From Candidatus Saccharicenans subterraneus (GTDB taxonomy: Bacteria; Acidobacteriota; Aminicenantia; Aminicenantales; Saccharicenantaceae): a stretch of 64,000 nt of DNA. Location: contig QUAH01000011.1 of assembly GCA_003426165.1 (NCBI GenBank), positions 1-64,000 on the forward strand, read 5' to 3'. Shown here piece after piece: positions 53,011-61,638 of the stretch. The notes below the pieces were generated by a model that was not told the DNA's origin, ran no database searches, and saw nothing but the letters and a program-made list of their open reading frames with translations. Positions within the stretch are counted from its first letter, which is position 1. The number at the start of each line of letters is the position of its first letter. The position numbers were made by a program, and so were the translations under genes.

Positions 53011-56000
53011 GTGGTTGGCATGAAAAGATATTCGAGCTTCCGTCAGGTCCTGGGAATTATTTCAATGGTTATGGTGGCCCTGGGCGGGCTTATGGCCCAG
53101 CCCCGGGGCGAAACCTGGCTTAATGGCTACCAGAAAACCATAGACAGCCAGAAACTCTACTACCATTCCCCCTATCCCGGGCAACTGCCAGCCCTGCTGG
53201 TCAGGGCCAGCGACGGCACCATGAAAGCGGTCTGGGAAACACAGGTGGTTCCGGCCGATTTCAGCGCTTCCAGTGCTGTCTTTGTCTTCATGGGAGGCCT
53301 GGCCACGGCCAAGGGCAGCCATCGTTTTTACCTTCAGGTCGATGAAGCTGGAAGCCTGGAATTTACCACCTCGGACAGCTCGGCCAGAAAAGAGTGGGCG
53401 GTTTCCAGCCCGGAAGGCCTTAGTCTCTCTTTCAGGACGGCCCTGGTCGACCAGTTCGACGAGCTCTTCGGTTATTTCTTTTTGACCGTTCCGCAACGTT
53501 TCCTGAAACCAGGACAACCGCTGAAACTGGAACTTACGGCCGAGAGCGGTGGAAGCTCGGACTGGGTGATGGTCTTTGAACAGCCGCTTTCTTCCTGGGC
53601 CCGGTTGAAAGCCCTACCGGCCATCCTCAACACCAGGCCGCCACGACAGCCATTGCTGCTGGAGGTAAGCCATTTTGGCCCACCTGTTTCCGTCCAGGTC
53701 AGGCTGGGCCGGAATCTTTCCGTTTCAAAAGTTCTCCAGACGGGTTATAACCAGCTCTACCTGGAAACCGAGCCGGTCAGCAGCCCGACCCGGGTTGAAG
53801 CCGTCATTCTTAAGGGCAAAGAACAGCTCTTCAAGGCAAACGCCGAACAGAAGCCAGTCCGCACGATGGAATTATGGCTTCTACCCCACTCCCACCTGGA
53901 CATAGGCTATTCCGATTACCAGGAAGAGGTGGAAAGAAAACAGTGGCAGAACATAGAAACCGCCATCGAGCTGGCCGAAAAATCACAGGGCCTGCCGCCT
54001 GAAGCCAGGTTTAAGTGGAATGTTGAGCAGCTCTGGCCGGTTGAAACCTACCTGAGACAGGCGGATGAACAGAAAAAAGAACGTTTATTACGGGCCGTAA
54101 AGAACGGCTGGATAGGACTCCAGGCCACGCTGGCCAACCAGCTGACCGGGCTCGGCCACCCGGAAGAATTGCTGGAACTCACGGCTTTTGCCCGGGAGCT
54201 GGAGGCCCGGGGTTTTCCGCCGGTTACCTCGGCCATGATCACGGATATTCCGAGTTACAGCTGGTCCTTTGTGCCAGCGCTGGCCCTGGCCGGAGTTCGT
54301 TATCTTTCCAGCGGACCCAACTACATGCCCATCCTGCCCGACGGTGGCGACCGGGTCGGCTGGGCCCTGAAGACCTGGGCTGACCGGCCGTTTTACTGGG
54401 TTTCACCTTCCGGCCAGGAAAAAATTCTTTTCTGGATGGCCGGCCGCGGCTATTCCTGGTTCCACGGCCTGAACCTGGGCAACTTCCGGGTGGACAAGAA
54501 AAGAGAAATCCTGGAATACGTGGCTGAGCTTGAAGGCAAGAATTATCCTTATTCCCTGGTCCAGGTCCGCTACACCGTGGGAGGAGACAACGGGCCACCC
54601 GACCCGGACCTCAGCCGGGAAGTGGCCGCCTGGAATAAAGAATTCCTGACACCCCGCCTGGTCATCGCCACCAGCGAACAGCTCTTCCTGGAAATGGAAA
54701 AAAGACACGGCCTGGAAATTCCCGCCGTCCGCGGAGATTTTTCTCCCTACTGGGAAGACGGGGCCGCCTCGACCGCCCGGGAAACCGCCCTGAACCGGAA
54801 TCTCGCCGAACGCCTGCTGCAGCTCGAGACTCTCTTTTCGCTCCTGGCCCCGGAAGAATTCATAAAAAAATCGGCCGAATTTTACGAGGCCTGGCGCCAG
54901 CTCACCCTTTTTCACGAGCACACCTGGGGGGCCCACGACAGCGTTTCCAACCCGGACGGAGAGAATGCCGTCCGCCAGTGGGAATACAAGAAGTCCATCC
55001 TGGAAAAAGGACTGGGGCTGGCCGATTCGCTGGAAAAAGAGCTGCGGGCTTTGATGAACCCCGGCCCGGAACCGGTCTCGTCCGGAAGAAGAGCAGTCGA
55101 TATAATCAACACCACTTCGCTGACCAGGTCGGAAATAGTTTTTATACCGGCCGAACTCTCGGCCGGCCTGGACCTGGTCCTGGATGAAAACAGCCGCTCC
55201 CTGCCCTCACAGAGGCTGGCCGATGGTTCCCTGGCCGTGGAAATCAGCCGGCTTCAGCCTTTTTCTGCGCGGCGTCTCCACCTCAGGGCTGGCGGTAGCT
55301 GGCGCGGCGGCCAGGCCCGGGCCGGAGAGAATTTCCTGGAGAATGAGCTATTTCGCCTTGAGGTCAATCCGGAAACCGGGGCTGTCCGCAGCCTGATTTT
55401 CAAACCGGCCGGAAACCTGGAGCTGGTGGATACCAAAAAATTCTCGGGGCTTAATGCCTATCTTTATGTTCCCGGAACCGACCCGGAGAAAGCCCGGCCG
55501 GCCAGGGTCCGTCAGGTCAAGGTGCTGGAGGCCGGCCCGCTGGTGGCCTCGCTGGAGCTGGAGCTCGAAGCGCCCGGCTGCCACAGCCTTAGGACGATTA
55601 TCAGGATCAACGGTGTAAATGGACGAATAGATTTCATCAATCGCCTGGATAAGATTAAGGTCAGGGAAAAGGAAAGCGTTCACCTCGCCTTTCCTTTCCG
55701 TATGCCTCCGGCCGGAATCCGCCTGGACCTCGGCTGGGGAGCAATCAATCCCTTCTTTGAAGAAATACCGGGAGCCTGCCTGGACTTCTTCTCTGTTCAA
55801 AAAGCGGTAAGCCTCAGCCGGCCTGATTTCAACCTGACCTGGGTAACTCCTGATGCACCGCTGGTTGAAATCGGCGACCTGACCGATGAAAGAAACGTCG
55901 GAGGTTTCCCCAGGGCCTGGAAAAAGGAACTGCAACCATCCTCCACCATCATTTCCTATGCCCTCAATAATTACTGGCACACCAATTACAAGGCTGACCA

Positions 56001-56391
56001 GGAAGGCGAAATCGAACTTCGTTATTCTCTTTTTCTCAACTCCAGGCTGGACCCGGCCCTGCTCAAGACACAGAGCCTTGAAGTCTGCCAGCCACCGGTT
56101 ATCATGCCGGTTGATGAGAACCGGGTGCCACTGCAGCCGGTACTTAATATCGAGCCGGAAAGGGTGTTGGTCACCAGGCTGAAAGCCGTGCCGGGAGCGG
56201 TTGCTTCTAAGCCGGCTCTGCTTTTGAGACTGTACAACGTCGGCGGACAGCCGGAAACAATCAACTTCAAGGGACTTATCTTTCTTGGAAAAAAAGTCTA
56301 TTTCTCCAACCTTAAAGCCGAGCCTCTGGCCCAGGTGACCCAGCCTTTACGGATGCGGCCCTGGGAAGTGGTAACTTTGCGGGTAGAGTGA
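53011..56391 (+). CDS. Secreted GH38 alpha-mannosidase
   Basis: A 1126-residue exported protein: signal peptide (VLGIISMVMVALGGLMA), an N-terminal beta region of about 260 residues, then the GH38 catalytic domain. It opens with LPHSHLDIGYSDY (about residue 292; HxHxD-type zinc ligands), followed by FKWNVEQLWPVETYL, VGGDNGPPDPDL, EHTWGAHDSVSNPDGENAV and a long C-terminal beta-sandwich. GH38 enzymes remove alpha-mannose from glycans and need zinc. The GTG at 53011 has AGGA upstream; ATG 53020 is an alternative start. It lies 64 bases after the mutase gene and 48 before the GH2 gene, forming a glycan-degrading unit. Confidence 0.9.
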   Translation: MVGMKRYSSFRQVLGIISMVMVALGGLMAQPRGETWLNGYQKTIDSQKLYYHSPYPGQLPALLVRASDGTMKAVWETQVVPADFSASSAVFVFMGGLATAKGSHRFYLQVDEAGSLEFTTSDSSARKEWAVSSPEGLSLSFRTALVDQFDELFGYFFLTVPQRFLKPGQPLKLELTAESGGSSDWVMVFEQPLSSWARLKALPAILNTRPPRQPLLLEVSHFGPPVSVQVRLGRNLSVSKVLQTGYNQLYLETEPVSSPTRVEAVILKGKEQLFKANAEQKPVRTMELWLLPHSHLDIGYSDYQEEVERKQWQNIETAIELAEKSQGLPPEARFKWNVEQLWPVETYLRQADEQKKERLLRAVKNGWIGLQATLANQLTGLGHPEELLELTAFARELEARGFPPVTSAMITDIPSYSWSFVPALALAGVRYLSSGPNYMPILPDGGDRVGWALKTWADRPFYWVSPSGQEKILFWMAGRGYSWFHGLNLGNFRVDKKREILEYVAELEGKNYPYSLVQVRYTVGGDNGPPDPDLSREVAAWNKEFLTPRLVIATSEQLFLEMEKRHGLEIPAVRGDFSPYWEDGAASTARETALNRNLAERLLQLETLFSLLAPEEFIKKSAEFYEAWRQLTLFHEHTWGAHDSVSNPDGENAVRQWEYKKSILEKGLGLADSLEKELRALMNPGPEPVSSGRRAVDIINTTSLTRSEIVFIPAELSAGLDLVLDENSRSLPSQRLADGSLAVEISRLQPFSARRLHLRAGGSWRGGQARAGENFLENELFRLEVNPETGAVRSLIFKPAGNLELVDTKKFSGLNAYLYVPGTDPEKARPARVRQVKVLEAGPLVASLELELEAPGCHSLRTIIRINGVNGRIDFINRLDKIKVREKESVHLAFPFRMPPAGIRLDLGWGAINPFFEEIPGACLDFFSVQKAVSLSRPDFNLTWVTPDAPLVEIGDLTDERNVGGFPRAWKKELQPSSTIISYALNNYWHTNYKADQEGEIELRYSLFLNSRLDPALLKTQSLEVCQPPVIMPVDENRVPLQPVLNIEPERVLVTRLKAVPGAVASKPALLLRLYNVGGQPETINFKGLIFLGKKVYFSNLKAEPLAQVTQPLRMRPWEVVTLRVE

Positions 56392-56439
56392 AAGTTTTAG
56401 ATAAAAGGTCTGGTAAAATATAAACTTCAGGAGGTTTCG

Positions 56440-59277
56440 ATGAAAAAAAGCCTTCGGATAATGTTCGGGATAATATCGGTTGTTCTTTTATTCTTTCTCA
56501 CCTGGACTGCAGCCTTTACCCAGCCGGGCGGACAGATGAGTCCCATACGCCGCAGCAGCCTGATGATGCTCCCGGAAACCCAGCTGATGCTGACCGACTG
56601 GTTTATCCAGTCTTCGGCCCGCCTCCAGGCTGACGGAGCCGCTCTGTCCCGCCCCGGCATAATGACCGACCGCTGGTACCCGACCCAGGTCCCCTCCACG
56701 GTGCTCGGCACCCTGGTTGAAAACAACATCTACGGGGACGTGTTCTTCGGGAAAAACCTGGAGAAAATCAAGGCCGAAGATTTTCAGACCTCCTGGTGGT
56801 ACCGGACCGAGTTCCTGCTGCCCGCCTACCCGGGACGAACCCGGACCTTTTTGGAGCTGGACGGAGTTAACTACCGGGCCAACATCTGGCTGAACGGTCA
56901 GAAGGTAGCCGACGCTTCGGAAATTTACGGCCCCTTCCGGCGTTTCCGCCTGGATATCACCGGTCTGGCCAGAAGCGGCCAGAGAAACGTCCTGGCCATT
57001 GAAGTAATTCCGCCGGCCAAGGGCGAGCCCACCATCGGGTTTGTCGACTGGAACCCGGCCCCGGCTGACAACAGTATGGGTCTATGGCGTCCGGTTAGAA
57101 TCAGGCAAACCGGAGAAGTAACCATCGAAAATCCCTTCGTTCAGACCAGCCTGGACACCACCACCCTGAAGGAAGCCAGGCTGACCATCCAGGCCGAGGT
57201 TCGCAATCACTCCGAGGTCCCGATAACCGGCAGCCTCGAAGTCGAGCTGGAGAACATCAGGCTATCCAGGGAAGTCAAACTGGGATCGAAAGAAGTCCAG
57301 AAGGTTGTTTTCAGCCCGGAAACCAACAAAGAGCTGGTTCTGACCAATCCCCGGGTCTGGTGGACTCACGACCTGGGCCGTCCAGAACTCAATCTCCTGT
57401 CCATGGCCTTCAGGCTGAAGGTCCCGTCCGCCGAAGAAAAAGCTGCCATAAAACCGCCGGCCGCCGCTGAACCCGCCCAACCTCCGGTTCAAGAGAAAGA
57501 ACAGGAAAAACCCCAGGACCGGGAAAAGGATAAGGATCGGATGAGAATCCCACCCCAGTTCAGGGCCCTGCAGCCGGTGTCCGACTGGCTGGTGCTGCGC
57601 TTCGGCATCAGGGAGATAAAGGATTACATCAACGAGCAGGGTCATCGCGGTTACCTGCTCAACGGCAAAAAGATCTTAATCCGGGGTGGCGGCTGGACCG
57701 ACGACCTCTTCCTCAATAACAGGTCCAAGAAGCTCCGGGCCGAGCTGATGTATGCCCGCCACCTCAACCTCAATGCCCTGAGGCTGGAAGGTTTCTGGGG
57801 AACCAGCCGGGAACTTTACCACCTGTGCGACGAGCTCGGATTGTTGCTGATGGTCGGCTGGAGCTGCCACTGGGAATGGGAAAATTACCTGGGCAAACCG
57901 GCTGACCCCAGGTACGGCGGCATTACCAGCCCGGAAGACATGGCCCTGGTGGCCGCTTCCTTCCGCGACCAGGTGCGCTGGCTGCGCAACCATCCCAGCA
58001 TCTTTGTCTGGGCCCTGGCCAGCGACCTGGTGCCCAAGCCCGAGCTGGAAAAAGAGTACCTTAAGATCCTGGCTGAAGACGACCCGACCCGACCCTTCCT
58101 TAATTCCACCGGAACCAAGGTCAGCGAGGTCAGCGGAAAATCGGGGGTCAAGATGAACGGCCCCTACGACTGGGTGCCCCCCAACTACTGGTTCATAGAC
58201 AAGAAGAACGGCGGGGCCTTCGGCTTCAACACCGAAACCGGGCCCGGTCCGCAGGTGCCGGTCCTGGAAAGCCTGAAGAAGATGATTCCGGAAGAGGCCC
58301 TCTGGCCGCAGAACGAATACTGGAATTTCCATTGCTCCCGCGGCATGTTCAAGTCGCTCGACAGGTACAACGAGGCCATGCGCGAACGCCTGGGCTGGCC
58401 AGAAAACGTGGCCGAATACTGCGACAAGGCCCAGTTCCTCAACTACGAGGCCATGCGGGGGATGTTTGAGGCCTTCGTGGCCCGACGTCCCCTGGCCACC
58501 GGCGTTATCCAGTGGATGTACAACTCGGCCTGGCCCAAGCTCTGGTGGCAGCTATACGATTATTATTTAATGCCCACCGGGGCTTTTTACGGGGCCAGGA
58601 AAGCCAACACCCCGGTCCACCTCATCTACGACCACGAAACCCGGGAAATCATTGCCTCCAACCTATCGGCGGTCAGGGCCGAAAAACTGAACGCCCTGGT
58701 CCGGGTCTTCGATTTGGGACTCAAGGAAAGGTTCAGGCAGGAATTCCCGCTGACGCTGGAAGCAGACGGCAAGACGGTGCTGACCCGACTGCCGGATATT
58801 CCCAACCTGACCGGAATTTACTTCCTGGACCTGAGAATCATCGGGCCGAAGCAGACGCTCGAAGACCACAACTTCTACGTCCTGAGCCTGGAGCCCGATG
58901 TGCTGGACTTCGAGAAGACGCTCTGGTATGTCACCCCGGTCAAAAAGTATGCCGACCTTAAGGCCCTGAATAACCTGCCCGAATCGCAGGTCAGGTACAG
59001 GTGGAAGCTGGAAGGTAAGGACCTCATCAAGAACCTGACCATCGAACTGCACAACCCGGGACCGAACCTGGCCTTCAACCTGGAAATCCAGGTCATAAAA
59101 AAACTCAGGCAGAAATCCGTCGTTCCCATCTTTCTCGAAGACAACTACCTTTCATTGCTGCCCGGGGAAAGACGAACGGTGAAGGGATACTTCTTTGGCG
59201 AAGACCTGGAAGGCGACGAGCTGGAAGTGCGAATCAAGGGTTGGAAAGTCAAAGCCACAGAAGTTAAGAAGTTTTGA
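56440..59277 (+). CDS. GH2-family exo-beta-glycosidase, exo-glucosaminidase-like
   Basis: A 945-residue exported protein with an N-terminal hydrophobic signal (IISVVLLFFLTWTAAFT). The GH2 modules follow: sugar-binding domain (WYPTQVPSTVLGTLVEN, WYRTEFLLP, FLELDGVNYRANIWLNG), beta-sandwich, and TIM barrel. The acid/base position is Asp529 in ALASDLVPK and the nucleophile Glu599 in NTETGPG. An Asp acid/base in SDxxP spaced 70 residues from the nucleophile resembles CsxA exo-beta-D-glucosaminidase rather than classical beta-galactosidases, which use Glu. A lysine/glutamate/proline-rich linker (about 330-375) interrupts the sandwich domain. Probable substrate: beta-linked glucosamine or mannose ends. 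Confidence 0.85.
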   Translation: MKKSLRIMFGIISVVLLFFLTWTAAFTQPGGQMSPIRRSSLMMLPETQLMLTDWFIQSSARLQADGAALSRPGIMTDRWYPTQVPSTVLGTLVENNIYGDVFFGKNLEKIKAEDFQTSWWYRTEFLLPAYPGRTRTFLELDGVNYRANIWLNGQKVADASEIYGPFRRFRLDITGLARSGQRNVLAIEVIPPAKGEPTIGFVDWNPAPADNSMGLWRPVRIRQTGEVTIENPFVQTSLDTTTLKEARLTIQAEVRNHSEVPITGSLEVELENIRLSREVKLGSKEVQKVVFSPETNKELVLTNPRVWWTHDLGRPELNLLSMAFRLKVPSAEEKAAIKPPAAAEPAQPPVQEKEQEKPQDREKDKDRMRIPPQFRALQPVSDWLVLRFGIREIKDYINEQGHRGYLLNGKKILIRGGGWTDDLFLNNRSKKLRAELMYARHLNLNALRLEGFWGTSRELYHLCDELGLLLMVGWSCHWEWENYLGKPADPRYGGITSPEDMALVAASFRDQVRWLRNHPSIFVWALASDLVPKPELEKEYLKILAEDDPTRPFLNSTGTKVSEVSGKSGVKMNGPYDWVPPNYWFIDKKNGGAFGFNTETGPGPQVPVLESLKKMIPEEALWPQNEYWNFHCSRGMFKSLDRYNEAMRERLGWPENVAEYCDKAQFLNYEAMRGMFEAFVARRPLATGVIQWMYNSAWPKLWWQLYDYYLMPTGAFYGARKANTPVHLIYDHETREIIASNLSAVRAEKLNALVRVFDLGLKERFRQEFPLTLEADGKTVLTRLPDIPNLTGIYFLDLRIIGPKQTLEDHNFYVLSLEPDVLDFEKTLWYVTPVKKYADLKALNNLPESQVRYRWKLEGKDLIKNLTIELHNPGPNLAFNLEIQVIKKLRQKSVVPIFLEDNYLSLLPGERRTVKGYFFGEDLEGDELEVRIKGWKVKATEVKKF

Positions 59278-59452
59278 GTGAAAGATAAATAAGAACTGAA
59301 TAGAGCCGGGCCAGACAAAATAGGGCTCGGGGTCTGAACAATCCTGGGCCTGGATGTTGTCAGAAATAACTACCGTTATTTTGCTGGCGATAAGAGATCG
59401 GAGCCGGGGGAAAAATAATACCAGAAAATCCAGGCCGGGGATAAGGCTCTAT

Positions 59453-59475
59453 CCGGGAAGAATTCCCGGTTTGAT
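59453..59475 (+). terminator. Possible terminator after the GH2 gene
   Basis: CCGGGAA (59453-59459) pairs with TTCCCGG (59463-59469) around a three-base loop and is followed by TTTGATTCCC and then a T-rich run. It lies 175 bases after the GH2 stop and just before the convergent GWxTD gene. Confidence 0.4.
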
Positions 59476-59485
59476 TCCCTTGTTT

Positions 59486-61546
59486 TTATTTCTTTTTTAA
59501 AAAATTGACCAGTTCTCTAAGTTTCTCTTGGTCGGGGTTCAGGCCGAGTGATTTCTCCCAGAGAGCCAGGGCCTTTTCCCGGTCGCCCATCTGGTAATAG
59601 CAGCTGCCCAGGAAATTCAGGATTTCCAGGTTAACCCCGAAGCGATTGAGGTACTGTTCGTAGTAGACGGCGGCCCTGGCCGGCTGGTTCAGGGAATGGA
59701 AGGCCCGGCCCAGCAGCGAGACCACCTCGGCCGGAGCTTCAGGCTGGTCATAGGGCCCGAGCAATTCTATTACCCGCCGAAATTCTCCCTTCCTGAAGAA
59801 TGCCTCGGATAGGGCCAGGGCCGCGACCGGTCCCGGCTTCAGGGAGTAGGCCCGGTTCAGGCGTTCCGAGGCTTCTTGAATGTTGCCGCTGTTTAAGAGC
59901 TGGATTCCGGTGGCCAGGAGCTCATCGGCCTCAGTCAGGGCCGCTCTCGACACCAGGATTGGTGCCGGTAGATTGGCCAGGGGAGAAATCTCCAGCTCAG
60001 CCCGGCGGCTGTCCATTAGCTGACCGCCCAGCAGCAGGTCAGCTGTCAGGCTGTAATAGCCGGGTTTCAGTCCGGCCAGCGGAATGGATTCAATAATCAA
60101 ACCCTCTGGTGAAGCTTCCCGAACAGGCCTATTCCTGCTCTGAACCGCCTGGCCTTCGGCCATTAAGGAAATTTTCAGGCTGGACTTGTTCTTCTGTTCC
60201 TCGCTCAAGCCGGAGAGCTGAACACAGGCCACCAGGGAATCGGAAGCGGTAAATGATTTGAGGCTCCGGCTTAGAAGCTGCTTGTCGCCTACCTGGTACG
60301 GGGCCAGGCCGGAGCTATCTTTGGCTTCCAGCTGGCCGTAGGCCAGCAGAACCTGGCCGATTTCCGGCTGGCCGGTATTATCCGGTAGCACCAGCTTCCT
60401 GGAAAAGCTGGAAAATTCCCGCGAGACCGGGTTTTTAATAAGCAGGTCCAGGGTATAATTTCCGGGAACGAGGGGAAAGACATCCTGGAAGGCCACCGCC
60501 CGCTTCCCTATCTCGGCCAGTTCTTCCCGGGTTAGGTTCAGGGGAATGCTTCTGTCAAACTGGTAGATGGTCCGGCCCTTATCGTCAGACACCCGGCCGT
60601 TGAGGTCAAAACGCACCAGGTAATTCTGGCCATCCTGGCTGACCGACAGCTTGGCCGGCTCCACCGAGTAATGAACAAGGTAGTGGCCCTGTCCACTGCG
60701 CACCGTCCAGACTTCAAAATCGGACCGGATGTAGTTGGTGCTGTACTCGACTTCGATCATGTCCTTGTGGCGGAACCAGGCCTCGGCGTAGGCATCCTCC
60801 ACCTTGCGCTGCGGCAGGGACATTATCGTGGCCAGCAGCCGGTTGGAGGCCAGGTTGATGACCCCGGGCTCCAGGTGCTCGCCCGGAATAAGGCTCAACG
60901 ATTGCTCGGCCAGGTTGGGTGAAAGCTGGTGGAGCCTCTGGTAGGCATCTCGGGCATCGCGGGCATTGTACATGTAATCGGCCACCAGGGCCTGGGGACC
61001 ATGGTCGGAGGGCGAGTACAGGATGTATTCGCCCGTTCCCTCTTTCTTGAAGAAGATGACATTAAAACCGGTGGGCAACCCGTAACGGGGGTCGCCGTAG
61101 TAGAACCAGACCTGGGTGGGATAGACGCCCATGATGTTTTCATAAGTCTCGATGTTGTTGGGCTGACCGAGGATGATGTAAATGCGGCCCTGGTCGGTCT
61201 TCCAGCCGGGCTTGCCGGTCCCCCGGCCCAGGAACTGGTTGGCGTAGTTAAACCGGCGGTAATGCTCTTCCCTGAACTCGTTCTGCGGGGTACTGGGGTT
61301 GGGGTCGCGCTGCTTCCAGAAGGCTTCGATGAAGATATCCCTTTCCCGGTCGGTCTGGAGCTTTAAGAAAACCTCTCTCTCCTTGGGGGTGATAATATAT
61401 ACCACCTCTTCTTCCAGCCACCGGCGGTACCTTTCCGGCAGGCTGCTCGCCGTTAAGGTAAGGGAGAACAGAAAAACCAGAAAAATGGCCGCCAGAAGTC
61501 TTATTGCACTTTTATGAGGAACGGAGATTCCCAGATTCTTGCTCAT
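59486..61546 (-). CDS. GWxTD domain protein with C-terminal TPR repeats
   Basis: A 686-residue protein with a signal peptide (LLAAIFLVFLFSLTLTASS) and an N-terminal GWxTD domain: WLEEEVVYIITPKEREVFL, FWKQRDPNPSTPQNEFREEHY and GKPGWKTDQGRIYIILGQP containing the GWKTD motif. A long middle region is beta-rich. The last ~130 residues form helical TPR-like repeats (ALALSEAFFRKGEFRRVIEL, LGRAFHSLNQPARAAVYYEQ, LGSCYYQMGDREKALALWEK). The family is common in Acidobacteriota/Aminicenantes and related lineages and of unknown function, probably periplasmic. It lies downstream of, and is transcribed in the same direction as, the TonB-receptor gene. Confidence 0.9.
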   Translation of the reverse strand: MSKNLGISVPHKSAIRLLAAIFLVFLFSLTLTASSLPERYRRWLEEEVVYIITPKEREVFLKLQTDRERDIFIEAFWKQRDPNPSTPQNEFREEHYRRFNYANQFLGRGTGKPGWKTDQGRIYIILGQPNNIETYENIMGVYPTQVWFYYGDPRYGLPTGFNVIFFKKEGTGEYILYSPSDHGPQALVADYMYNARDARDAYQRLHQLSPNLAEQSLSLIPGEHLEPGVINLASNRLLATIMSLPQRKVEDAYAEAWFRHKDMIEVEYSTNYIRSDFEVWTVRSGQGHYLVHYSVEPAKLSVSQDGQNYLVRFDLNGRVSDDKGRTIYQFDRSIPLNLTREELAEIGKRAVAFQDVFPLVPGNYTLDLLIKNPVSREFSSFSRKLVLPDNTGQPEIGQVLLAYGQLEAKDSSGLAPYQVGDKQLLSRSLKSFTASDSLVACVQLSGLSEEQKNKSSLKISLMAEGQAVQSRNRPVREASPEGLIIESIPLAGLKPGYYSLTADLLLGGQLMDSRRAELEISPLANLPAPILVSRAALTEADELLATGIQLLNSGNIQEASERLNRAYSLKPGPVAALALSEAFFRKGEFRRVIELLGPYDQPEAPAEVVSLLGRAFHSLNQPARAAVYYEQYLNRFGVNLEILNFLGSCYYQMGDREKALALWEKSLGLNPDQEKLRELVNFLKKK

Positions 61547-61577
61547 AAGTTAATTATAGCTTTTTTGCCTGCTTCCG

Positions 61578-61614
61578 GGCAAAAAAAGGGCGCCCGGGAA
61601 AATCCCGGGCGCCC
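61578..61614 (-). terminator. Intrinsic terminator of the TonB-receptor gene
   Basis: On the minus strand CCCGGGCGCCC-type arms (61614-61604 and 61598-61588) form a perfect 11-bp G+C-rich stem around a five-base loop, followed by TTTTTTT (61587-61581). It lies 25 bases after the receptor's stop codon. Confidence 0.93.
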
Positions 61615-61638
61615 CTCTGAGCTTCGATTTCAGCTGAA

